Shown: positions 55,658 through 64,000 of the stretch, piece after piece
Layout of the letters: every line of letters starts with the position of its first letter
Position numbering within the stretch: the first letter of the stretch is position 1
Origin: Campanula takesimana
Taxonomy: Eukaryota; Streptophyta; Magnoliopsida; Asterales; Campanulaceae
Length of the DNA stretch: 64,000 nt
Assembly (NCBI GenBank): GCA_026119855.1
Contig: JAOWBW010000561.1
Span: forward strand, 496,001 to 560,000
Reading direction: 5' to 3'
The notes under the pieces: model-generated
The model's database searches: none
The model's input: the letters and a program-made list of their open reading frames with translations, nothing else
What the model was told of the DNA's origin: nothing
Position numbers and translations under genes: made by a program

Positions 55658-56115
55658 AAACCTTCGAGGAATGATCGAACATATCTGTCTTCGGCAGCTT
55701 CTAACAGTGCTTTTAAGTCAAATGGCAGGAATCGATGTCTGGGACTCAATTCGTTGAGACTCATGATGTCTACGCGACCTGTCACCATCTCTTTGTACTT
55801 TTCTGCGGAGATGATGTCGAGTAACCACCTTGGCCAATATGTGAACTTGATGAAGTCTCTTTGTAGCAGTTTTTCTATTTCCTTTACCATGCGAAGGGAC
55901 CATTCGGGCTTGACTGGCAGTATCGCTTGCTTTACTGACCCAATGTCTGGCGTTTTCATTTGTTCCCATTTTCTATCTGGCGTATCGTCAAAGGACCATG
56001 CAAAGATGTCTTCATATTCTTTGAGCAGTTTGATCAGCGCTTCTCGCTTTTCTCTTGAAAGAAACTCCTGATTTGAGTCCACTTCGGCTTGTCTTGTCTT
56101 CCCAGATTCACACAT
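55658..56115 (-). pseudogene. TatC RT N-terminal part
   Basis: Begins MCESGKTRQAEVD and includes LLKEYEDIFAWSFDDTPD and VKPEWSLRMVKEIEKLLQRDFIK, the typical entry to Tat-type RT. The following WLLDIISAEKYKEM and LNELSPRHRF correspond to the first RT palm motifs, but the usual VDYRxLN and FPLPHID are altered. It reads in frame into 53654 if the solo LTR is removed. A frameshift near 56115 separates it from the upstream protease frame. Confidence 0.72.
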
Positions 56116-56135
56116 GTTAACACCTCATCGGCATC

Positions 56136-58103
56136 TTAGGCTCGTCTTTCCCTTTGATTCGTAACCTGCTCTGAGATTTCTCGGATGTATTCATTATTTA
56201 GTTCGCTTGTGTCTGCTTCTTTTAATGAATCGTTATTAACTATTTGTATATCATTAGGTTGATTAGTTAATTTATCATTTATAAGAGTGGCTATAGCGGG
56301 ATACTCAGAAAGATCGAGACTTTCAATTAATGCACGAGGAAAGACAGCGTTTGCGATTACATCATAGTCTTTTGACTTGAGGTCATTAGACTTGGACGGA
56401 GACACGAACTCATAAGTGAGAATAGGAAACCTAACCGACCTAAGGGGAATTGACTCTCTAGGGGACGAACTGACCAGCCCCAGATTCTCGATAGCAGTAA
56501 TCAAAGGTCCGTATTCAATAGTAGCCACGATGTCATCTTCTAGGCTCAGGTGCTGGAACAAATCTTGGCCTTCCCATGGTTCTGTTTCCTTAGCTTCGCC
56601 GACTAATGGTTCATCGAGTGATATGAATTCAATATCGTAAGTCAGGTCTTTGTCCACCTTGATGTAGTACTCGTTCTGAATGGTGGTAATTATGCTAGTA
56701 GTCTTTCGAGGTTCCATATATCTTAGCTTTAGATTAGCCATATTAAACTCGACATCTCTGAAGATTTCAAAATCCTTTTAAAACTTTCCGTTGTGATCGA
56801 ACCATGGTTCTACGAACTCGAAGTTTGAGTATTCTTCAACTTCTTTGACATAATAACTATTGAGGGAGAGGCGATAAGGATTCATATCCGACTTCTTGTA
56901 AGGAAGTTGTTTTTTCTTGAGTACCTCTATCTGTTTCTGTTCTGCCTGGTCTATGGGAGTTGGTATGTACCCTAGCCCAAATAGACCTCTGTGGTCTACT
57001 TCTTCAGTCAAGTGCGTGGGGCCTTATAAGTTCTTGCCTAGCCCTAGTCCCGGTATGAAGCCAATGTTTCGGAGTATTTTATAGACAGGTTGTACTTTGT
57101 CGGAGGTTCTGGTGAGGTCGTCATCACATATCTGGGCTTGTGCCACTATTTCGAACCCACTGAAGAGTCGGCAATCCTCCTTATGTTGAATCTGTAACAT
57201 AGGTACTCCTTTTGTGTCGGTACCTTGAGCCGTTACTAAGTCGCTGTAAATAACTGTCACCTCATTCCCTGATTGGAATTTGACACATTGATGTAAGGAG
57301 GATGGAACAGCATTGGCCTTGTGGAACCAAGGACGCCCTAGTAAGATGGTGAAAGATGATGGTATATCAATCATTTGGAAATCTGTATACAGAGTTTGTG
57401 TTCCCACAGTAATGGGCAGAGTGACAATCCCCAATACTGATCTGCATATGGAGTCATAAGCATTGATCGTCCGCTTGGAAGGCCTCAAAGTAGTTGCATC
57501 TATACCCACCACATCCATCATTCGAGACGGTAGTATATTGATGGCGGATCCGTTGTCCACAAAAGCTCAGGGAATCTTCTTCCCACTGATTTCGACTGTT
57601 ATGTGCAGAGGTTCATTATGATCAATGCCAAATGGTGGTTCGTCGAGCTCTGAGAAGGTGATGATGTTTCCAAAGTGAATGTTGCCAATCGTTTGTGTGA
57701 CATTCTCGAGAATTGTGTCCGATGGGACCATAGTAGCGGTCAAGTTCTTCTCTAGCATCTGCTGGTGAGCTAGAGATGAAGTGAGTAGGGACCACAGAGA
57801 GATGTGAGCTTGTGTTTGCTTAAGTTGCGTGAGGATGGGATCCTCTTTCTCAGGGTCTGATGGTTCTGACTCCTTATTGAAGAACTTCTTTGTGCCCTTG
57901 GGCTCTGACTGATAGATCTGTCCGGAACTTGTGAGTAGGTTGATTTCTGCTCGCATGTCGTATGGAGACTGCGGTATTTTTGCGGATTCTGCGAAGATTT
58001 CGGCTATAGATAGCAGTGGAGATTTAAGTGGAGATTCGGGTGGACATGAGTCACAATCTCCTAGGAGAGTGGCTTCTAAAGGTAGTTCATCAAATGACAA
58101 CAT
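56136..58103 (-). pseudogene. TatC protease and protease-RT linker, with in-frame stops
   Basis: A single minus-strand frame interrupted by TGA (57567-57569), TAA (57024-57026) and TAA (56778-56780). N-terminal linker with TIGNIHFGNIITFSELDEPPF; protease motif AFVDNGSAINILP just after the TGA, with D-N-G where TatA has D-G-G; LLGRPWFHKANAVPSSLH; then a glycine-rich GFIPGLGLGKNL...GLFGLGYIPT segment like the TatA G-patch-like region. The last 200 codons (56136-56741) are an acidic linker I do not recognise. It overlaps the end of gag in another frame. The D-N-G change probably adds to inactivation. Confidence 0.8.
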
Positions 58104-60382
58104 AAAGAATGACTATCATTAATAAACTTTGAAGTACAGCCTATCTCATCATCACTACAAAACTCGGAGTCTACCACAATAGTTTTGGCTAGATCACCAA
58201 TGTTTGTTGCTATACTATCTTCTTCTAAAGAGAATCTAGGATCTTCAAGTGAGCCTTCATGGATGATCTTCAGTATGTCCTTCTTCAAAGTGAAGCATTC
58301 TCTTGTTCGATGACCGGTGGCTTGGTGATAATGACAGTATTTCCATACAGTACTGCCCATGTGTGTGGAGTAGCCTTTGAGTTGTCTAAGGAGTCCTTTG
58401 TTCACTAGGTCGCGAAGAAATTTCTTCATGGAGATTTTGAGTCGCTCGATGCAGTCCTCGAGCTCTATCATGGTGATTTGATGATTCTCTATCATATTAA
58501 TATCCATAGCGATGATCTTTCTTGGGTTCGCAATGACATTATTCTTGATGAGTTTCTGCATGATTTGCTTGATAGCAAAGCACTCGTTATTGTTGTGACC
58601 GGACACTCCATGGTAGTAGCAGAACTTGGACATGTCGCATCCATGCTTAAGCCATCGGAATCCACGTTCCAAGGGAGCTATCAACCAGATATTGACTAGT
58701 TCTCCAAATAGAGCATTCATGTCAAGCCCTAGTTCGGCAAAGGCATCTACCATCTCGAGAATACCAATGTCACCTCCGATAAGTTTGACCATGTTGACGC
58801 CACCATTGTTCGGGAGTGGGTTTTCTATGGTGTTCGGACCTTTAGGCTTTTCAATGTTGCCATCGGCTATGAGCTTTTGGATGGCACGCTTGAGATGGAT
58901 GCAGTCGTCGGTGGTGTGACCAATGTAATTGTGGTACTTGCAGAACTTCTTTGCATCGAGATTAACCCTTCTTACCGGTTCAAAATTCTCAAGTGGCTTG
59001 ATCAGACCCTTCTTTATTAATACTTCAAAGACTTTGCTAGTAGGCATGCCGAAGTCGTCAAAGTGATCTTCTTTTCGGGGAACACTATTGGTAACTGCTT
59101 GGACATCGAAGGCGGAGTTGTCTTGGACCATACTCACTTGACCGGCGACCTCTTTAGATCTAGGAACGGTACTTGTCAGAGATTTGTAGCGGAAGGAAAA
59201 CTTTCCTGTTTTGGCAGCTTCTTTAACAACACCAGTAATGCCGGCTTCGTGTCTGACCCCAGCATCGACCATTTCCCATAGATTGGGAAAGTATCCATTA
59301 CCAATCGCCACCCTATGCTCGGGCAACAAGCATTTGAAGAAGATTTGTTTTTGTTCCCTTGCCTTAGGAGGATATTGTACCTCTGCTAGCTTGTGGTTCC
59401 ACCTCTTGTAGAAGTCATAGATAGGCTCGCCGGGCCTTTGCATTGTGTTCTCTAAATCAGTACGGTTGACTTGCCAATCTAGGTTTAACTGATATTTCTC
59501 ACAGAAAGTAGCGGTGATTTGTTCCTATGTCTCTCGTTCGGAAGGATCCAAACTTAAATACCAACGGAGAGCGATTCCCTCCAAGGTGGTGTGGAAGACT
59601 CGGGCCATTTGCTCGTTGGTGCAGTCACAGGCTCTCATGGCTAGCACATAACTGTCAAGATGTGTCTTGGGACAAGTAATACCATGGAACGTAGAGACCT
59701 TCGGCATCTTGAAGTCTCTAGGTAGAGCACCCACATTACTCGGGTCAATGGTCTTGACTATTGGAGCGGATTGTTTGGAGACTGTGTCGGATAGCTTGCG
59801 GATCTGTTCTTGCATGGCAACCACTAGGGGATGGTTAGACAAATCTGCGCTACCATAGTCTTGAGTAGCGGGAGGAGCAGTGGATATTGTAGGCACGGCG
59901 GCACCTATGCTCAATGGTAGTGAAGGCGGTGGCAACTTGGTAGAGGATAAGTGACTACCCATCATTTCTGGTGACGGCTCATATGGACCCTTGCTGGAGG
60001 TTGCTTTAGTACCGAAATCAGGAGGAGGAACCCTTTGGTAGTTGGGCACCTTGAGAGGGATAGCACCCTCGTTGGAAGGGTAGGTGACGGGCACTGATTC
60101 GTCTTGGACGAAGACTACTTCTTCATTGTGAAAACTAGTTTCCACACCTTTCTTCTTCATCTCAGTATGAAGATGATCTTTGAGCTCTTGATTGACCCTT
60201 TCTAGAGACTTGCTTCGATCCTCGAGCCTAGAGATCTGTAGCATGAGGTTGGTGAAGAAAGCATGGAGAGGTGGCGGAATATCCGAGGGCTTAATGCTGG
60301 CGGCGATATCTGGATTGTCAGAAGCAGTAGAGACTGGCGGAGTGGAGACACTGGGAGTAGTAGGCTCTGATGATGAAGACAT
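58076..60382 (-). pseudogene. TatC gag with three CX2HX4HX4C knuckles, one in-frame TAG
   Basis: Starts MSSSSEPTTPSVS at 60382. Then a predicted coiled coil (LQISRLEDRSKSLERVNQEL), proline-rich region, the gag core (LEGIALRWYLSLDPSERET, then TAG 59525-59527, then EPIYDFYKRWNHKLAEV), and three modules each made of a hydrophobic F..L(V/I)..xGL(I/L)..L stretch plus a knuckle: CKYHNYIGHTTDDC (58901-58942), CYYHGVSGHNNNEC (58580-58621), CHYHQATGHRTREC (58295-58336). The reading frame is otherwise open for about 770 codons. TatA shows only one such knuckle. Confidence 0.85.
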
Positions 60383-61410
60383 TTATGATGCAGAGACTGA
60401 AGACTGAGCTTGCGGAAGGCTTGACCGTTGAAGATGACCACCAGAACAGACCCAAACTTGCTTCTCTGTAGAGGTAGTGGACGAGAGGTTTAGGACGGGA
60501 CAAGGCTCATGCAATGTATTTTGTTATTTACAAACACAACGTATTATTAGTCCTAATGGTTGGAAGGGGTACCCCTTTTTGGGTTACTATCTACAAAACC
60601 TGGATCAGTGGAGGTCATCATTACATCTATAAACCCCTCGTTTTTCACCTGTATTGCACCTCCCAAACGGACAATTTGGGCGAGGGTCGTATTGGGCAAG
60701 CGACTTCCACCAACCTAACGGATCCTAGCGACTAACCCTTGTTTAAAGGCATTTAACGTAACGTTTATGTTACTTCCGTTAAGTTTTTAACGAGTTGAGA
60801 TCCTTGTACAAAGTATCACTCGGCTTACTATATGCACACCATTGTAGGGAATTTCATTTTTTTGTGCTTTTTTTCCCTCGAATGATCTCGACTCATTAAA
60901 GACTTAACGGATGACGCATGAACGATACGTTAATTGTCTATAAAGAAAAGCTAGTTAAACCAACTGGTCAACTTTAGAGTGTCCTAGACTCTGTGAGTGC
61001 ATGGTTTCGAAATGAAAAAAGGATTAACCTCGACTGCTTCACAAGTGAAAACAGTGAGTTAGATAGCCCAGGTGCCACGAAGATAGAGGCGACAGGATCA
61101 CCAAAATCTGTGCACTCAGCGGAGTATCCAGTATGGTGTGCAGTGTGACACGGACCTAGTGGTAGTGTGTGAACAAAAACTAGTTATTTTTTAGGGAGAA
61201 AACAAAGAGTTTTTTTTTTGTTTTTACATGTATGCAATGAAAAATAGTTAGAAAGGGTACAATAGGGAACAGTTAAGATATTAACGCACTAAAGTACAAG
61301 GGAGGCAAATATGTACAAGAGATAAAGTATAAGGGGGAAAGAAACAAGTAAATACAATCATGATATTGACAAAAGTTTGACCCTCTATGTTTGAAGATGT
61401 TCAAAGCTAG
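60383..61410 (-). other. TatC 5' leader
   Basis: Untranslated. 60545-60730 is shared with the TatB leader (44410-44600). A T-run lies at 61209-61219. No gene seen. Confidence 0.7.
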
Positions 61411-61428
61411 TCCCCAGCAGAGTCGCCA
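61411..61428 (-). other. TatC primer binding site
   Basis: TGGCGACTCTGCTGGGGA on the minus strand, one base from the LTR; differs from TatB by one base. Confidence 0.82.
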
Positions 61429-61429
61429 C

Positions 61430-62689
61430 TGTGAATACCCCTTTCCGTCATGCGGGCGACGCACGGGAAGTCTTTCTTTTATTTATCTTTATTTATCTTA
61501 TCTATGGGATTAGGATATTCAAGATGGCATTTAACCATATTAAGAGTCTCCACGTTGTTTTTATTGAGCTAAAACATTGTGAAAAGCTAACAAAGAGGGT
61601 TCGGGGGTCAAGTTACGACAAGAGAAGAATATCAAGTAATCACTCCTATCGCTCGAGAAGTCAGACTTTCTATCATGATGAATGTGTTAGTAGTGTGTTA
61701 GTGATTGAGACCGGATCCGAAGATTGCCTACGTTCCTCTCGTGATGAGAAGCTCAGGTCAGCGTAGTTCGCACATAATCAGAATAGAGAGAAGAATCGGG
61801 ATCATGCATAATGAAGGGGGAGGAGAAAGAATCATACAAGATGATCACATCCTAGAATAATGATTATACCATTGATAAGATCAATGTGTAGTCCTCATAT
61901 TCATCCTTGGAGAGTTATTGATCATGGGAATATTTACCTAAAGTTTAGGGTTTTAGAAGTAGTTCCTAGATCTCGTGGATCATCATCGGCTATATAATAA
62001 TGAACATGGATTAAAACATTAGATCTAGCACGTTATGCATGAGATAAGCCATAGATCTAGCATAATAATAAGAATATAATGAACATGTATGAAATAACAC
62101 ATAAGCATGAAGATCGCTACCCTAGACATAGAGCATATTATGAATTCTAGAAAGAACATGAAGAACACGTTATGAATCATATGAATATAGATGTATAAAC
62201 ATAATGAAACTAGCATAAATCAGATCTAAACTAAGAAAACATGATAAATTCTCACCAATATTGACAAGAACGAAGTCGAATCTCTAGAGCGGATTCGTCG
62301 GACCTTCGGGATTGCTAGAAAGTCTTGGAGAGAGAGTTTTGCCGCCAGTTTGGCTTGTAGAACTCGGGGGAGAGAATTGTGTCGAAATAATGAACTGAGG
62401 TCACCTATTTATAAGAAAACCTTACCTGGAGGAAGTGGCCGCCCGGCAGGCAGACTGGCCGCCCGGCCGGTCGAAGAGATTGACACGGTTTTCGAGGTAA
62501 GTCTATCTGGACTCTGGAGGATGATCAGATAACGCCTATCTTTGATCCCTCATCCGATCAGTGGAGAACATCTTCTTATCTGGGCTTTTTGGGAAATCTT
62601 GGATAAGTCCTGCGCATCTCGTAAATACCTGGGAGGTCCCTGTGAGTTCTAGAATGCCTGATAACTCATTTTCAGGTTGGGTACTAACA
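61430..62689 (-). repeat. TatC 5' LTR
   Basis: 1260 bp, TGTGAATACCCC...GGGTACTAACA. The outer 344 bp match 9940-10282. Contains the third Tat stem-loop candidate (61708-61770), a minus-strand TATA box (62406-62413) and paired TGGCCGCCCGGC boxes (62436, 62456). Confidence 0.88.
62406..62468 (-). promoter_or_regulatory. TatC LTR promoter: TATA box plus TGGCCGC pair
   Basis: TATAAATA on the minus strand at 62406-62413; boxes TGGCCGCCCGGC at 62436 and 62456 begin 23 nt upstream of it. The 3' LTR fragment keeps the same geometry (TATA 9999-10006, boxes 10029 and 10049). Confidence 0.55.
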
Positions 62690-62868
62690 ACATGATACTT
62701 ATGTGTAGCTCTATAATGCGCAGAGTTTCTTTGAAAACTCAGAAATGATTTGCCTTATGCGTAACACCATGTGCGCTTGAATTGCGCAGGCGCATGAGGC
62801 ATATCTAACTTAGGATATTTTCAAGTCAACACAATATCATTAGTAATGACAAATCATATGGACAAGAT

Positions 62869-63540
62869 TTAGCTAAGTTCAAGCATACCCATTTCACCTC
62901 TCAAAAAGATGAACCTTTTAGCATCTAGTGCTTTTATAAGAATATCGGCGATTTGATAGTCGGTTCCCACGTGTTCCAAATGAATGTTTCCTTTCTCCAC
63001 GTGGTCTTTGAGGAAGTGATACTTGATGTCTATGTGTTTGGTCTTTGAGTGCATGACAGGATTTTCAGAAACGGCAATTTTTGATGTATTGTCGTAGTAG
63101 ATGGGACAATTTTCTTCAATGATGTCATAGTCCACCAATTGCTTATTCATCCATAGAATCTGACAGCAACAACTTCCAGTAGTGATATATTCTGCTTCTG
63201 TTGTTGAGACAGATACTGCAGCTTATTTCTTACTTGCCCATGACACAAGTCGATATCCGAGGAAATAACAAGTGTCACTTGTGCTTTTCCTGTCAATCGT
63301 GCACGCTGCATAATCCGCATCTGAGTAACCTACAAGTTTAAAATTCGAATCTTTGGTGTACCAAACTCAAGGTTAACAGTGCCAGAGAGATATCGTATAA
63401 TACGTTTCACAGCAATCAAGTGCGCTTCTCTAGGGTCAGATTGATAACGAGCGCAAACACAAACACTAAACATTATATCGAGCCTACTAGAAGTAAGATA
63501 AAGGTGTGAGCCAATCATACCTCGATAGAGTTTGATCAAC
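62869..63540 (-). pseudogene. CopB RNase H and RT end, frameshifted
   Basis: Pieces: 63330-63539 (MFSVCVCARYQSDPREAHL, VKRIIRYLSGTVNLEFG), an interrupted stretch about 63180-63330 (SDADYAAC, STTEAEYI region with a TAA near 63222), and 62869-63150 (YYDNTSKIAVSENPVMHSKT, KHIDIKYHFLKDHVEKGNI). RNase H signature acids Asp, Glu and Asp can be found but lie in broken frames. Confidence 0.82.
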
Positions 63541-64000
63541 CTTTTTACCTTTTAAATCATTGTAGAGTTTGTTGCCGGTAGCCATTGGAGTGTCGTATGC
63601 TTTAGTATTTTCAAGTCCAAACTTTTTGATTAGTTCCTTTGTGTACTTGGCTTGGTTGATAAATATGCCTTCATTCAATTGCTTAATTTGAAGCCCGAGG
63701 AAGAATGTGAGTTCTCCCATCATTCTCATCTCAAACTTGCTTTTCATTAGTTTCTCAAAGCGCTTGCATAACAATTCATTAGTAGATCCAAAAATAATAT
63801 CATCGACATAAATTTGAATAAGTAATTTATGACCATTATGTTTAGTAATGAAAAGAGTAGTATCGATTTTACCGCGAGTGAAGCCTTTCTCAATGAAAAA
63901 CTTGGATAGTGTATCATACCATGCTCTTGGTGCTTGTTTGAGCCCATACAAAGATTTCTGGAGTTTGTAAACATGATTTGGAAATTGTGAATCTTCAAAC
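63487..64000 (-). pseudogene. CopB reverse transcriptase, partial
   Basis: Open from the right edge to 63487, where it leaves the frame near 63535. Contains SLYGLKQAPRAW, IQIYVDDIIFGS (YVDD intact), MMGELTFFLGLQIKQ, YTKELIKKFGL and DTPMATGNKLY. The N-terminal RT, integrase and gag lie outside the window. Confidence 0.87.

Larger units (their letters stand above)
9940..62689 (-). mobile_element. TatC: Tat/Ogre-type element with antisense PMD genes (interrupted)
   Basis: Minus-strand element. Right to left: 5' LTR 61430-62689, primer site 61411-61428, leader, gag, protease, truncated RT, two antisense PMD-like genes, tandem repeats, polypurine tract and broken 3' LTR. Removing TatB and the solo LTR leaves an interior of about 12.3 kb, a normal size for this lineage. 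It inserted in CopB; the right target copy would be ACATG (62690-62694), with the left copy off-window. RNase H and integrase are absent, so it would have needed a partner to move. The two LTR copies differ by about 5% by eye, more than the younger insertions it hosts. Confidence 0.82.
62690..64000 (-). mobile_element. CopB: Ty1/copia element, partial (SIRE-like)
   Basis: Minus-strand copia RT and RNase H running off the right edge. 62690-62868 is non-coding and ends at the TatC LTR, which inserted here. The RT wording (YGLKQAPRAWYDTLSKF, FTRGKIDTTLF, YVDDIIFGSTNE) is typical of the SIRE branch, from memory. Oldest layer of the nest in this window. Confidence 0.82.

Noticed and set aside
1..64000. 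Search for host genes, tRNAs, rRNAs or centromeric satellite
   Set aside because: All sequence examined belongs to transposons or their internal repeats. No single-copy gene, RNA gene or satellite array of typical monomer length was recognised.

Overview
The window is plant nuclear DNA made almost entirely of nested LTR retrotransposons, probably pericentromeric or other heterochromatin of an angiosperm, most likely a eudicot. I could not identify the species. Evidence for a plant: Ty3 elements of Tekay type (long LTRs, initiator-Met-tRNA primer site, chromodomain-like pol tail), Tat/Ogre-type elements with a different 18-nt primer-site motif, Ty1/copia elements, and plant mobile domain (PMD) genes. 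I see no single-copy host gene, tRNA or rRNA. All similarity statements are by eye; no alignment or database search was run.

Names used here. TatC (minus) is the main host element: its 5' LTR is 61430-62689, and a broken piece of its 3' LTR is 9940-10282. CopB (minus, 62690 to the right edge) is the copia element TatC landed in. TekA (plus, 4845-9939) sits in the 3' LTR of TatC. TatA (minus, 1-4844) sits in the pol of TekA. TatB (minus, 10703-47484, TSD ACAAT) sits in the TatC interior; it is non-coding and hosts CopA (minus, 14719-23058, TSD TTAAC), TekB (plus, 23385-31735, TSD ACATA) and TekC (minus, 31810-40613, TSD CAAAA). A solo Tekay-type LTR (53655-55657, TSD AAACC) sits in the RT of TatC. 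Up to four insertion levels are visible, and five insertions are proven by matching 5-bp duplications on both sides.

Coding capacity is decayed but informative. TekC is nearly intact, with a 1436-codon gag-pol frame. TekB keeps an open gag but an unrecognisable pol between almost identical LTRs, so it looks like a trans-mobilised parasite. TatC carries gag with three CX2HX4HX4C knuckles, a protease, an RT lacking RNase H and integrase, and, between pol and the 3' LTR in antisense, two PMD-like genes (48336-50359, three exons; 50851-52295). TatB has lost all coding but keeps LTRs, primer site, a leader block shared with TatC and large tandem arrays.

The most unusual signal cuts across families. 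Every family whose LTR is visible here carries short, CpG-rich, often palindromic boxes at fixed spacing: four boxes at about 22/50/22 nt in Tekay LTRs, CCGTACGG pairs exactly 34 nt apart in both a copia LTR and a Tat LTR, TGGCCGC boxes 20 nt apart in the TatC LTR with related boxes upstream of both antisense PMD genes, and GAGGCGCGCGC boxes 29 nt apart in TatA. In the Tat and copia LTRs they lie upstream of a TATA box. The Tekay LTRs also share a predicted 63-64-nt mini-exon between canonical splice sites and a covarying hairpin. These are the candidates for undescribed biology.
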